Source of the DNA: Hyphomicrobiales bacterium
GTDB lineage: Bacteria > Pseudomonadota > Alphaproteobacteria > Rhizobiales > JAJFHB01
Reading direction: 5' to 3'
Assembly (NCBI GenBank): GCA_021775755.1
Contig: JAJFHE010000050.1
Location: forward strand, 407,842-471,841
DNA: 64,000 nt
Of the stretch, positions 42,736 to 52,239 are shown one piece after another; within the stretch, counting starts at the first letter, position 1, and each line of letters opens with the position of its first letter. The translations under genes and the position numbers were made by a program. The notes below the pieces were generated by a model. That model was not told the DNA's origin. It saw nothing but the letters and a program-made list of their open reading frames with translations, and did no database searches.

Positions 42736-43377
42736 TCAGGCGTTGACGGCTTCACGCAGAGGCGATGTTACGGGGCGCGTCGAGGACGCCTCCAGAACAC
42801 CGGCACGGTGCCACTCTCCTTCAGGTCGAATAATGACGTAGGGATCGGTATCAAGCGAAATGGGGTCGGGATGCGGCTCAAGCGGGATCACCATTTCCTT
42901 GTACGAGAAGTCGGAAAAGACGAGATCGCGCTGCAGATCGTGGGGAACGGCGCCGAAGTGGCTCCAGAAATTTACCAGCCGCTCCTGAGAGTGACCGTAG
43001 ATCATGTCATAGCCCTTTTTACGGACGAGTTCGATGCCCGCACGCACAATTGCGAACGACATCCGCGTGTTGCGATAGTCATGCCGCACGGCAAGCCGCT
43101 CAAGCTTCGCGAATTTTGCAAAGAACCGTGCCCGTATACAAGCAGCGGGCTCATCATTGACGTAGCCGATGATATGGGCGGCACAGAAATCGTTGCCGTC
43201 AAACTCTTCTTCGTAAGGGCATTCCTGCTCGCTCATGAAGACAGCGGCGCGAATCGCCGTGACTTTCATTAAATCTTCAATGCTTCGGGCGACTTTAAAC
43301 GTGTAACGTTTGGAATTGGTCCCGTCGTTGCTGCCTTCTCGAGAATACGTATCGTATAACGGAACTTTGCCGCCCAT
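42736..43377 (-). CDS. GNAT-family N-acetyltransferase
   Basis: 213 residues. The acetyl-CoA fold is recognised by AAVFMSEQECPYEEEFDGND, AACIRARFF, KLERLAVRHDYRNTRMSFAI and YGHSQERLVNFWSHFGAVP. AGGAGG precedes the ATG. The C-terminal 45 residues (PLEPHPDPISLDTDPYV onward) are an extension beyond the usual fold. Middle gene of the GNAT-GNAT-hydrolase unit; substrate unknown. Confidence 0.8.
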   Translation of the reverse strand: MGGKVPLYDTYSREGSNDGTNSKRYTFKVARSIEDLMKVTAIRAAVFMSEQECPYEEEFDGNDFCAAHIIGYVNDEPAACIRARFFAKFAKLERLAVRHDYRNTRMSFAIVRAGIELVRKKGYDMIYGHSQERLVNFWSHFGAVPHDLQRDLVFSDFSYKEMVIPLEPHPDPISLDTDPYVIIRPEGEWHRAGVLEASSTRPVTSPLREAVNA

Positions 43378-43411
43378 TTCTTATTCCTCCCTGATACTTC
43401 GAACCCACCGC

Positions 43412-43975
43412 TTAAGCTGCGTCACGCCCCAGACCCGGCCGGTTCGCTATGCGCACATAGCGGAACAGGTCCTGAAACCCGGATCCTACTCGTTCATACC
43501 CGGTGCGCTCCATGATCCGGCACGCTGCCGGCGTCGTTCCGCGCGCATATATGTTGGCATTGCGGTATCGTGGCCGACGAAGATACACGCTTGCATGCCG
43601 AAACCCTTCCGCCGCGAGGCTGTTCGCCACAACGGCCCAATTGTAAATTGCCGTTGGCGCCCGCCCGTACTCCACCAGCGTCTCCACGCGAGGATGGACC
43701 GTATCCAGCTCGCCGGTAAGCAGTTGGCTGTGGCCTTCGCCATTGAGAAGCAACATGGCATAAACGCCGATCACTTCGCCTTCGCGGTCGAACACGAGGA
43801 TGTTCTCCTCATTGTGCTCCATGACGCGCTCGACGGTCGGCATAGCGGCTGCGAGAGCGGGGATTTCGTCGCGCGCCAGATCAAAAATTATGGGTAATTC
43901 CGTGTGAGTTGCGGGGCGTACCCCCATGCGGACGTGCCTGTTCGGTACCAGCAGATCAAACTCGCGATGTTGCAT
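43412..43975 (-). CDS. GNAT-like acyltransferase
   Basis: 187 residues; a divergent acetyltransferase-type protein. The pattern RPATHTELPIIFDLARDE, VFDREGEVIGVYAMLLLN, YNWAVVANSLAAEGFRHASV and CRIMERTGYERVGSGFQDLF resembles the GNAT fold, but the acetyl-CoA P-loop is not a clean match. First gene of the unit and divergent from the LysR regulator, which suggests that regulator controls it. Confidence 0.65.
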   Translation of the reverse strand: MQHREFDLLVPNRHVRMGVRPATHTELPIIFDLARDEIPALAAAMPTVERVMEHNEENILVFDREGEVIGVYAMLLLNGEGHSQLLTGELDTVHPRVETLVEYGRAPTAIYNWAVVANSLAAEGFRHASVYLRRPRYRNANIYARGTTPAACRIMERTGYERVGSGFQDLFRYVRIANRPGLGRDAA

Positions 43976-44102
43976 TTTTGAACCACCTGCCCCCGGATGG
44001 AGCTTGCCTCACAACTCACACTAGAAAAACAAACACATTAAGGAAATACGTGCATTTCCCTTGTGCTTGAGCTATATTTCACACCAAATGGAGACGACTT
44101 GT

Positions 44103-45167
44103 ATGCAGAAGTTTGCGCAAAGGGGTGATGCAAATATCGAGCACGGTACAAATGTCGTGCCCTTGCATCAGATTTCCTGGGACGACTTGCGGATATTTCT
44201 GTCCTGCGTCGAAGCAGGCAGTTTTCGCCGGGCGGCCGACCATCTGAAGGTTTCATCTTCAACCATCGTGCGGCGCGTCCAGCGCCTTGAGCGCGCACTC
44301 GGGCTGCTGCTCTTTCACCGACTTCCGGAGGGCGTCTCGCCAACCGAAGAGGGGCACGCCATCGTTGCCAGCGCCAAGCAGATGGAACGGGCAATCTACG
44401 ACATGTGCCGCAAGTCGGTCGCGCCATCGGAAAGCACTCGGGGTGTCGTTAAGATTTCAGTGACGGAGGGCCTTGGATCCTACTGGGTCCTGCCGCGTCT
44501 TATCGAGTTCCAAAGGGGCCACCCCTATCTCACCATCGACCTGCGCTGCGCAATGGAAAGTGCCGATGTGTTGCGCATGGAAGCCGACATGGCGGTACAG
44601 TTCGAACGCCCCCGCTCACCCGACCTGAAGGTCGTCAAAGTCGGGCGGATGCACATCTATTCTTTCGTATCGCAGTCCTACGCGGACCGTTACGGCCTGC
44701 CGAAATCGCTTGACGATCTTCCCCGCCACCGCATCGTCGATCAGGTCGCTCCGCAACTCGAAGACGGCGCGTGGGCACGCAAGCTTGGACTGGAGAATAT
44801 CGAGGGTATTGTCGGTGTGCGGACAAATGCCAGCTCCGCCCTGCTCTACGCCGTCGAAAAAGGCGCGGGCATCGGCGCCTTGCCAAGCTACGCGTCCGTT
44901 CTCAACGCACCTGTCGTGCCCGTGGACCTTGGCCTCAATCACTATATGGACATCTGGTTGACCTATCATCCGGACGCCCGCAAGACGACCCGCGCCTCGC
45001 TGGTCATCGATTGGGTGAAGTCCATATTCGACCCGAGCAGGTTCCCGTGGTTCCGCGATGAATTCATTCACCCGAATGAACTTGCGCAAATGATGAAGGA
45101 CGACGCTTCCCTGAACGACGCCTTTGGCTATTCGGCGGTGACACCGTTCAAGGTGTCGGGCCTTTGA
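44103..45167 (+). CDS. LysR-family transcriptional regulator
   Basis: 354 residues. N-terminal winged helix-turn-helix with SWDDLRIFLSCVEAGSFRRA and ADHLKVSSSTIVRRVQRLER, then a periplasmic-binding-type effector domain (VVKISVTEGLGSYWVLPRLI to about 300). The ATG at 44103 follows GGAGACGACTTGT and is preferred over earlier in-frame starts. It is divergent from the GNAT unit across 127 bases and is the likely controller of it. Effector unknown. Confidence 0.88.
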   Translation: MQKFAQRGDANIEHGTNVVPLHQISWDDLRIFLSCVEAGSFRRAADHLKVSSSTIVRRVQRLERALGLLLFHRLPEGVSPTEEGHAIVASAKQMERAIYDMCRKSVAPSESTRGVVKISVTEGLGSYWVLPRLIEFQRGHPYLTIDLRCAMESADVLRMEADMAVQFERPRSPDLKVVKVGRMHIYSFVSQSYADRYGLPKSLDDLPRHRIVDQVAPQLEDGAWARKLGLENIEGIVGVRTNASSALLYAVEKGAGIGALPSYASVLNAPVVPVDLGLNHYMDIWLTYHPDARKTTRASLVIDWVKSIFDPSRFPWFRDEFIHPNELAQMMKDDASLNDAFGYSAVTPFKVSGL

Positions 45168-45173
45168 CGAACT

Positions 45174-47261
45174 TCACGGCGGTGATTCAAGAGCCGGTAT
45201 TTCACGCTTGAACCAGTAGGGGTCGAAGGCTTCGGGTTGATCCAGTTCGCGCGCGTAACGATGGCCGCTGTGTACCGCGGCGGCAATCGTGCCGGGCGCC
45301 AGAACATCGCCGATGCGCGAGACGCTTTTTATTCCCGCCTCATTCCATTCGCTTTCGCGGGCAACGAGTTGCAGGTAAAGGGCTTCTGCGGGTTCACGTT
45401 CCGTCACGGGGACAAGCACGCCGCATGGCACATGCTGCGTGGCACCGGTATAAACACACTCCGTCTCCAGAACACCGTCGCCATAGCTGGCAATGGACCG
45501 CAGCGGCGCAATGGTTACGCCCAATTCGATGAGGCGAGCCTGAATACGCGACTGTTCGAGCGTGTTATGCGTAAAAGTCGAAACGTCGGCAGCGGGTGTC
45601 ACATAGATGACCTGCCGACCGGCCAGAGCGAACAGTTCGGCCAGCACACCGCCCATGTAGAACCTGTCATCATCATAGATAACGACATCGCCGGAGCCGA
45701 AAGACGCCGGATCGACCTCGCCGGTGAGAATCTCATCAACGCCCGCCGTCACGGCACCATTGCCGATCTTGAAGCCGCGATGCAGCGACCGTCCAACGCC
45801 GTCCAGGCGCCACGAAGAGCCGGTCGCCAGAATCACACGGTTAAACCCGAACTCAAGAATATGATCGGCACTCAGATCGCTGTCGAGATATGTCTCGACA
45901 TTGGTCATGCGCGCCAGTTGCCCGGCACGGTAATCGCGCACACGGGCCCAGGCGGCAAGACCCGGCAGCCGCGCTTCCAGGGCAACGCGCCCGCCAAGCT
46001 CGGTGCCGCGCTCGGCAAGAGCGACTTCATATCCGCGCGCTCCAAGCGCACGTGCACACTCCAGCCCCGACGGTCCGCCGCCGACAATCAGCACCTTGTC
46101 CCCGGAAGCTTTCGGGTCAATCCTTTCAGGGTGCCAGCCGCGGCGCCATTCCTCGCCCTTGGTAGGGTTCTGGGTGCAACGCATGGGCGCCATCACATGA
46201 TCGCTCGTAACGCATATATTGCAGCCAATACACTCGCGGATGTCGTCGACGCGGCCCTCTTCAATCTTCTTCGGCAGAAACGGATCGGCGATCGAGGGCC
46301 GCGCCGCGCCGATCATGTCGAGGATACCGCGCCTGATCTGCGAAACCATGGCATCGGGCGAAGTGAACCGACCCACCCCGACAACGGGTTTGCTGGTCAG
46401 CTGTTTAACGAACGACATGTAGCCTTCCTGGAAACCTTCTTCGGAAAACCGCGACGTTTGCGAATCGTTCGACCAGTCCGCGAGGCAGATGTCCCATAGG
46501 TCGGGAAGGTCGGCGAGCATTTCGATAACTTCGCGCCCCTCGCCTTCGCTGGTGATGCCATCGCCGCCCAGCAGTTCATCCACGGCGAAGCGAACGGCGA
46601 CGGCGCAGGTGTCGCCCACCGCGTCCTTGGTGTCCTCAATGACTTCGCGCATCAGACGCACCCGATTTTCGAGCGAACCGCCATATTCATCCGTGCGGGT
46701 GTTATAGCGCCTGGAGATAAAGTCCCCGAGCAGCGTCAGATTGTGACCCACATAGACATATACGATGTCGAATCCTGCCTGTTTACCGCGCAGGGCAGCG
46801 CTACGATGCCATTTTCGAAAGGCGGCAATGTCCGACTTGTCCATGGCGCGCGCCTGCGTTGGATAGCCGGTGTCGACCGTGCGGTGGCCTGGTGCAAGTG
46901 CAATCTCGCGGCTGTAGAGGTTGGCCTGATGATGGCCATTATGCACCAGCTCAACGCCGGCGAGCGATCCGTGCTCGTGGACCGCTTCGGTCATACGTGC
47001 AAGCGTGGGAATATCGCGCTCATCCCACAAGCGCCCTTCCAGGAAAGGCGTGGTGTCGGAGGTCGGATGGATTTCCACTTCTTCCGTACAGACTACCGCC
47101 CAACCGCCCTCTGCCTTGACGCCGCGCATCCGGGCCATGGCATCGGGATAGCGGTTTCCCATGCCATTGCAGTGGGGCACCTGATAAAAGCGGTTGCGGG
47201 CGGTTACCGGTCCAATTTTCACTGGCTCGAACAGAACATCGTATCTAGGATCGCGGGTCAT
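45174..47261 (-). CDS. Trimethylamine-dehydrogenase-family flavoprotein
   Basis: 695 residues: an N-terminal FMN-binding TIM barrel, a 4Fe-4S site (Cys344, 347, 350, 362) and C-terminal FAD/NAD-type domains (VLIVGGGPSGLECARAL). RNRFYQVPHC keeps Cys31, the covalent 6-S-cysteinyl-FMN attachment site of trimethylamine dehydrogenase, and Tyr170/His173 match catalytic residues. Compared with that enzyme from memory, the aromatic bowl is altered (Glu61 for Tyr, Asp354 for Trp). The substrate is therefore probably another N-methylated compound such as dimethylamine or a methylated amino acid. GAGGGA precedes the ATG. Confidence 0.83.
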   Translation of the reverse strand: MTRDPRYDVLFEPVKIGPVTARNRFYQVPHCNGMGNRYPDAMARMRGVKAEGGWAVVCTEEVEIHPTSDTTPFLEGRLWDERDIPTLARMTEAVHEHGSLAGVELVHNGHHQANLYSREIALAPGHRTVDTGYPTQARAMDKSDIAAFRKWHRSAALRGKQAGFDIVYVYVGHNLTLLGDFISRRYNTRTDEYGGSLENRVRLMREVIEDTKDAVGDTCAVAVRFAVDELLGGDGITSEGEGREVIEMLADLPDLWDICLADWSNDSQTSRFSEEGFQEGYMSFVKQLTSKPVVGVGRFTSPDAMVSQIRRGILDMIGAARPSIADPFLPKKIEEGRVDDIRECIGCNICVTSDHVMAPMRCTQNPTKGEEWRRGWHPERIDPKASGDKVLIVGGGPSGLECARALGARGYEVALAERGTELGGRVALEARLPGLAAWARVRDYRAGQLARMTNVETYLDSDLSADHILEFGFNRVILATGSSWRLDGVGRSLHRGFKIGNGAVTAGVDEILTGEVDPASFGSGDVVIYDDDRFYMGGVLAELFALAGRQVIYVTPAADVSTFTHNTLEQSRIQARLIELGVTIAPLRSIASYGDGVLETECVYTGATQHVPCGVLVPVTEREPAEALYLQLVARESEWNEAGIKSVSRIGDVLAPGTIAAAVHSGHRYARELDQPEAFDPYWFKREIPALESPP

Positions 47262-47349
47262 CTTTCCCTCACATCACCGCCGCGCTGCCGCAGCGTGAGG
47301 TGGGCACGCTAGCGGTTCGCCATATCGCACGCAATATCCCTGCGGTGTG

Positions 47350-47374
47350 GCATCGCATTGTCAGATGCATCGCA
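47350..47374. repeat. Direct repeat GCATCGCA in a divergent promoter region
   Basis: Two identical 8-mers, 47350-47357 and 47367-47374, are 17 bases apart in the 172-base gap between the flavoprotein gene and the dioxygenase gene. They could be an operator half-site pair; no regulator is assigned. Confidence 0.35.
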
Positions 47375-47433
47375 GGTTGTTAGACCATTCGCACATTCGA
47401 TTTCACATCCCGCAACGCAGCTAAGGACAGCCG

Positions 47434-48003
47434 ATGGCGCAATTCATTCGCTACTATGACAAGGCGTTGGCGCCGGAAATCTGCCGCGATATCATCAGCC
47501 GCTTCGATGCCGACGAGAACACGATTGTCGGTCGGGTCTCAGGAAACGAAGGCAGTGAAATTGACCTCGCCGGCAAGCAGACGACAGAGCTGATCCTGCA
47601 GTCCGACGGGTGGACCGACATCATGCAGGAGCTGCAGAACAATCTTTTCAAATATCTCGAAATGTACACGAAGGACGTCAAGTTTCTCGCCGGGAGCGAT
47701 CACCAGCAGCTTACCGCCGAGCCGCTTCGCCTGAAACGCTACGACATTGGCGGCCAGTTTCACTGGCACATCGACAGCAACTCAAAACGCAACCGCACGC
47801 GCTGCCTGGCCGCGCAATGGTATTTCAACGATGTCGCCAAGGGCGGCCACACCGAGTTTGAAGATCAGAAGGTCAAGGTCAAACCGGTCGAAGGCCGCAT
47901 CGCCTTCTTCCCCGTGGGCTGGACCTACCGCCACCGGGGCGCACCACCGAAGAGCGGTCCGAAATACGTTTGCACGACGTTTGTTCATCCGGCGTTCGAG
48001 TAA
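47434..48003 (+). CDS. Prolyl-4-hydroxylase-like 2-oxoglutarate/Fe(II) oxygenase
   Basis: 189 residues of the P4Hc fold. Iron ligands are the HxD in QFHWHIDSN and the distal His in WTYRHRGAPP; a Lys in the following PPKSGPKYV would bind 2-oxoglutarate. LAAQWYFNDVAKGGHTEFED is the conserved strand pair. Substrate unknown. It is the only gene oriented this way between the flavoprotein and malic enzyme genes. Confidence 0.85.
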   Translation: MAQFIRYYDKALAPEICRDIISRFDADENTIVGRVSGNEGSEIDLAGKQTTELILQSDGWTDIMQELQNNLFKYLEMYTKDVKFLAGSDHQQLTAEPLRLKRYDIGGQFHWHIDSNSKRNRTRCLAAQWYFNDVAKGGHTEFEDQKVKVKPVEGRIAFFPVGWTYRHRGAPPKSGPKYVCTTFVHPAFE

Positions 48004-48010
48004 CCCGAAT

Positions 48011-49669
48011 TCAGATCTCGCGGTACTCAGGCGTCCAGATAGCCTGATCGACAAGCCGCTCGACCTCGGACTTGTCGGTGACAACGCACACGCCCTCCTC
48101 CACCGCACATTCACCAACCGCGATGGCGATGGTGCGGCTGAGCGGACGGATTTCAGCCAGGTGCGGCAGCAGCGCCGTACCGGGAGCATCGTAGCCCGGG
48201 GCGGCATCACCGATAACGCGCGCGACACGCATAAACATTTCGTCCGTGACGCGGGTTGCGCCGACGGCAATGATACCAAGCCCGATACCGGGAAACGCAT
48301 AGGCGTTATTGCATTGGGCGATGATATGGGCGGTCGCACCGTGCACTACCGGCTGGAACGGACTGCCGCAGGCGACCAGGGCGCGACCCTCCGACCAGCG
48401 GATGACATCTTGTGGCCGTGCCTCGGTACGTTCGGTCGGATTGGAAAGCGGAAACACAATCGGCCGCAGATGGTCGGCCGCCATGGAGCGGATAATCGCT
48501 TCGGTAAACAGACCGGGCTGGCCTGAAACTCCGATGAGGATGTTGGGCCTGGCATGCCGGACGGTGCCGGCAAGATCAAATTCTCCGTTCCAGTCCTCAA
48601 GTTCGTCCGCCTTCCTTGCAAACGGAGCCTGTCGTGTGGTCAATGATTCGAGGCCCTCGCGTACAAGCCCGTCGCGGTCTACCAGGTAAAAGCGGCCGCG
48701 CGCCTCGTCTTCGTCGAGCCCTTCGGCAATCATGCCGCTCAGTAGCTGCTCGGCGATACCGCAGCCCGCCGATCCCGCGCCGGCAATCGTTACCGTGCTG
48801 TCGCGGAAGGAGCGGTTGGATTTGCTGCAAGCGGCCAGCACCGTCCCCATGGTGACGGCGGCAGTGCCCTGAATGTCGTCATTGAAACAGCACACCTCGT
48901 TGCGGTAGCGCTCAAGCAGGCGCCCGGCGTTGGCGGAACCAAAATCCTCAAACTGCACCAGTGCATTTGGCCAGCGCTTCTGGATGCCGGTCATAACCTG
49001 TTCGACAAAACCGTCATATTCATCGCCACGGATGCGTTCGTTTGACCAGCCGATATAGAGCGGGTCATCCAGCAATGCCTGATTGTTGGTGCCGACATCG
49101 AGCAGCACCGGCAGGCAGCGGTTGGGATCGACGCCGCCAAGCGCGGTGTAGAGGGCCAGCTTTCCAATGGGGATCCCCATGCCGCCGACGCCCTGATCGC
49201 CGATACCGAGAATGGCCTCACTATCGGTGACGACGATCGCGTCGACCGCATCACGCGACGCATTGGCCAGAATATCGTCGACAAAGTCGCGCTCCGGATA
49301 GGCGATGAACAGCCCGCGCGGCTTGCGGTATATCTCAGAAAACCGCTTGCAGGCATCGCCGACGGTCGGCGTGTAGATGATCGGGATCATCTCGGCGGGG
49401 TAGTCCATAATCACGCGGTAGAACAGCGTCTCGTTGAAGTCCTGAAGCTGACGCAGATAAATGTGGCGCTCAAGATCGTTGTTTTTCGCCTCATAGGCCT
49501 GATAGGCGCGCGCCACCTGCTGGTCCAGCGTTTCTTCATGCGGCGGCAACAGCCCGAGCAACCCATGATCGATACGTTCCTGCCAGGTAAACGCAGTGCC
49601 CTTGTTGTGTTGCGGCAGTTCGAGAAGAGACTGGCCGCGGGGCCCGGTGCGTTTCGGTGATTTGCTCAT
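48011..49669 (-). CDS. NAD(P)-dependent malic enzyme
   Basis: 552 residues, full length for the eukaryote-like/SfcA type of malic enzyme, converting malate to pyruvate and CO2. Signatures include YTPTVGDACKRFSE, DSEAILGIGDQGVGGMGIPI, FEDFGSANAGRLLERYR, CFNDDIQGTAAVTMGT and the dinucleotide site TIAGAGSAGCGIAEQL. The start MSKSPKRTGPRGQ is preferred over an in-frame start 35 codons upstream. GAAATCACCGAAA-type sequence precedes it, so the ribosome site is weak. Confidence 0.92.
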   Translation of the reverse strand: MSKSPKRTGPRGQSLLELPQHNKGTAFTWQERIDHGLLGLLPPHEETLDQQVARAYQAYEAKNNDLERHIYLRQLQDFNETLFYRVIMDYPAEMIPIIYTPTVGDACKRFSEIYRKPRGLFIAYPERDFVDDILANASRDAVDAIVVTDSEAILGIGDQGVGGMGIPIGKLALYTALGGVDPNRCLPVLLDVGTNNQALLDDPLYIGWSNERIRGDEYDGFVEQVMTGIQKRWPNALVQFEDFGSANAGRLLERYRNEVCCFNDDIQGTAAVTMGTVLAACSKSNRSFRDSTVTIAGAGSAGCGIAEQLLSGMIAEGLDEDEARGRFYLVDRDGLVREGLESLTTRQAPFARKADELEDWNGEFDLAGTVRHARPNILIGVSGQPGLFTEAIIRSMAADHLRPIVFPLSNPTERTEARPQDVIRWSEGRALVACGSPFQPVVHGATAHIIAQCNNAYAFPGIGLGIIAVGATRVTDEMFMRVARVIGDAAPGYDAPGTALLPHLAEIRPLSRTIAIAVGECAVEEGVCVVTDKSEVERLVDQAIWTPEYREI

Positions 49670-49906
49670 GCAGTCTGTCCACCAGATCGGAGTGTGATGC
49701 GTGTTCGCGATTCGCATAATGCACTGAGAATGCAAACATCCATAGGGCAACCGACGATGCCCGGGTTCGCTCACCCGTTACACCAGCCGCGTTCGGCGTC
49801 CGGCTTTGTAATTGAAATATCCGTGATCACACCCCACTTGCGAGCTTCAAGCGCGATGGTTACTTTCGCAGCTTCGCCCGCTCCCAGAGTGCCAAGAGGC
49901 AAATCC

Positions 49907-50956
49907 ATGCAGGCAGCATCCGATGTCATCGAACTGATTGGCAACACACCGCTGATTAAGCTCAAGCGCGTCTCCGAGGAGACCGGTTGCACGATCCTCG
50001 GCAAAGCCGAATTCCTCAATCCGGGGCAGTCGGTCAAGGACCGCGCGGCGCTCTATATTGTTCGCGACGCGATCGACAAAGGCGAGCTGCAGCCGGGCGG
50101 CATCATTGTCGAGGGCACCGCCGGCAACACCGGTATCGGCCTCACGATGGTCGGCAATGCCATGGGCTTTCGTTCGGTGATCGTAATTCCCGACACCCAG
50201 TCGCAGGAAAAGAAAGACACGTTGCGCCTCATGGGAGCGGAGCTCGTCGAAGTGCCGGCTGTTCCGTACAAAAACCCGAATAATTACGTAAAGTACTCCG
50301 CGCGCCTTGCGGAAAACCTCAATGCCGCATCGGAGAATGGCGCGATCTGGGCTAACCAGTTCGACAATGTCGCCAACAGGCAGGCACACTACGAGACAAC
50401 CGCCAATGAAATCTGGGATCAGACAGACGGAAAGGTGGATGGTTTTTCCAGCGCCATCGGCTCCGGCGGTACGCTTGGCGGCGTGAGCGACCGGTTGAAA
50501 GAACTCAAGGCCGACGTCAAGATCGCGCTCGCGGACCCCCTTGGCTCGGCGCTCTACAACCACTATGCCCACGGCGAACTCAAGGCGGAGGGTTCCTCCA
50601 TTACTGAAGGCATCGGCCAGGGCCGCATTACAGCAAACATAGAGGGCGTGGTAATTGATGAGCCTTATCGGGTCGCGGACGAAGACGCGATCCCGCATGT
50701 GTTCAATCTCTTGATGGAAGAAGGGCTTTGCCTTGGCGGTTCCAGCGGCATCAATGTTGAAGGCGCCGTGCGTCTGGCGCGCGAACTCGGCCCCGGTCAC
50801 ACCATCGTCACCATGCTTTGCGACTACGGCACACGCTATCAAAGCAAACTTTTCAACCCTGAATTCCTGCGCGGCAAGGAGCTTCCGGTGCCGCAGTGGC
50901 TGACGGAAGCAACCATCGACGTTCCTGCGGTTTTTGAGGACGTGGAAGAAAGCTGA
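49907..50956 (+). CDS. cysK: Cysteine synthase A
   Basis: 349 residues, PLP enzyme making cysteine from O-acetylserine and sulfide. PLP Lys is in NPGQSVKDRAAL; EGTAGNTGIGLTMV replaces the usual TSGNTG with TAGNTG, a known variant; phosphate loop GSGGTLGG. The ATG at 49907 follows AGAGG and the longer in-frame ORF upstream is not conserved. The C-terminal 30 residues extend beyond typical CysK. It opens a run of genes including AlaX, GFA and sulfurtransferase, all on the plus strand. Confidence 0.88.
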   Translation: MQAASDVIELIGNTPLIKLKRVSEETGCTILGKAEFLNPGQSVKDRAALYIVRDAIDKGELQPGGIIVEGTAGNTGIGLTMVGNAMGFRSVIVIPDTQSQEKKDTLRLMGAELVEVPAVPYKNPNNYVKYSARLAENLNAASENGAIWANQFDNVANRQAHYETTANEIWDQTDGKVDGFSSAIGSGGTLGGVSDRLKELKADVKIALADPLGSALYNHYAHGELKAEGSSITEGIGQGRITANIEGVVIDEPYRVADEDAIPHVFNLLMEEGLCLGGSSGINVEGAVRLARELGPGHTIVTMLCDYGTRYQSKLFNPEFLRGKELPVPQWLTEATIDVPAVFEDVEES

Positions 50957-50992
50957 CTGCAACTGCAGCGGCACATCGAGATCGGGAATGCA

Positions 50993-51715
50993 ATGACCGA
51001 ACAGCTCTACAGAGAAGATCCTTATGCGCGCGAGTGCTCAGCGCGGGTGATTGAGATAAACGAGCGTGGCGGCATCGTGCTGGATCGAACAATATTCTAC
51101 CCGACCGGCGGTGGGCAGCCGGGCGACGCAGGCGTTTTGGAGATAGACGGTGCCGGCGAAACGCAAATCGCGACGACGGTCTACGGCGACGACAGAGAAA
51201 CAATCGTACATGTGCCGGGGGAAGGCGCCGCATTGCCCGAGGCGGGCGCAAGTGTCGCCTGCAGACTGGACTGGGAGAGGCGCCACCGGCTCATGCGCAT
51301 GCACACCTGCATGCACCTTTTGTGCTCTGTCATTCCGTTTCCGGTGACGGGCGGGCAGGTTGGCGCGGAAACCTCGCGCCTCGACTTCGATATCGAAGAC
51401 GCATCCGCCATCGACAAGGAAGGGCTGACAGCGGAACTCACGCGGCTTGTCGGCGAGGACCACGCGGTTACGCAACGCTGGATCAGCGATGAGGACCTCG
51501 CGGCCAACCCGGAACTTGTGCGAACCATGTCGGTCAAGCCGCCTACGGGAAGCGGGAAAGTGCGTCTTGTCGCGATCGGCGACGGGTTGGTGGACCTGCA
51601 ACCGTGCGGTGGCACGCATGTTTCAAGCACCGGAGAAATCGGCGCCATTGAGGTTCAGAAAATCGAAAAGAAAGGTAGACTGAACCGTCGCGTGAGGATC
51701 GGTTTTGCAGAATAG
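50993..51715 (+). CDS. AlaX-type trans-editing alanyl-tRNA hydrolase
   Basis: 240 residues similar to the editing domain of alanyl-tRNA synthetase. It removes wrongly attached Ser or Gly from tRNA-Ala. The zinc site is complete: HxxxH in RMHTCMHLL and CGGTHV (Cys and His). FYPTGGGQPGDAG and RTMSVKPPTGSGKVRLVAIG are family blocks. It is separate from any alaS and short spacing (36 bases) to cysK suggests an operon. Confidence 0.9.
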   Translation: MTEQLYREDPYARECSARVIEINERGGIVLDRTIFYPTGGGQPGDAGVLEIDGAGETQIATTVYGDDRETIVHVPGEGAALPEAGASVACRLDWERRHRLMRMHTCMHLLCSVIPFPVTGGQVGAETSRLDFDIEDASAIDKEGLTAELTRLVGEDHAVTQRWISDEDLAANPELVRTMSVKPPTGSGKVRLVAIGDGLVDLQPCGGTHVSSTGEIGAIEVQKIEKKGRLNRRVRIGFAE

Positions 51716-51732
51716 AAATTTCGCGGGAGGGC

Positions 51733-52218
51733 ATGATGCGGCTTGAAGGTTCGTGCAAGTGCGGCGCGGTTAGGTACACAGTCAACAGCGCAACCCCCTA
51801 CCCGTACATGCGGTGCTATTGCTCTATCTGTCGCAAAACGGATGGCGGTGGCGGGTATGCGATAAATCTTGGAGCCGACATGGGCACGCTCGATGTTCAG
51901 GGTGAAGACAACGTGTCCCACTTCTGCTCTGTCAACAACGGCGAGCCGAGCCAGTCGCGGCGCCACTTCTGCACGCATTGCGGAAGCCCTTTGTGGGCAT
52001 GGGATCCGCGATGGCCGGAACTTGTTCACCCGCATGCATCTTCAGTCGATACCGACCTGCCCGTGCCGCCGCAAACGGTTCACATCATGTTGGGCTCGAA
52101 GGCTTCGTGGGTGCAACCGCATATCGAAGCCGGCGACCTTGCGTTCGATGGCTATCCGGAAGAATCAATCGCCGACTGGCACCGACGGCACGGCCTGATC
52201 GACGGCGACAGCGAATAA
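51733..52218 (+). CDS. GFA/CENP-V family zinc protein
   Basis: 161 residues. Zinc-binding pattern of the glutathione-dependent formaldehyde-activating family: GSCKCGAVRYTV, then RCYCSICRKT and HFCTHCGSPL. These proteins often bind S-hydroxymethylglutathione or related thiol adducts, but many members have no proved activity. Lies 17 bases after AlaX and 21 before sseA, probably cotranscribed. Confidence 0.88.
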   Translation: MMRLEGSCKCGAVRYTVNSATPYPYMRCYCSICRKTDGGGGYAINLGADMGTLDVQGEDNVSHFCSVNNGEPSQSRRHFCTHCGSPLWAWDPRWPELVHPHASSVDTDLPVPPQTVHIMLGSKASWVQPHIEAGDLAFDGYPEESIADWHRRHGLIDGDSE

Positions 52219-52239
52219 CAATCAAGGGTATTCCATCTC

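Noticed and set aside
45237-46499. 420-codon plus-strand ORF opposite the flavoprotein gene
   Set aside because: Antisense to a well-supported trimethylamine-dehydrogenase-family protein; no ribosome site or recognisable domain.
49670-49906. Possible riboswitch upstream of cysK
   Set aside because: I looked for SAM-type conserved pairing and found no matching core.
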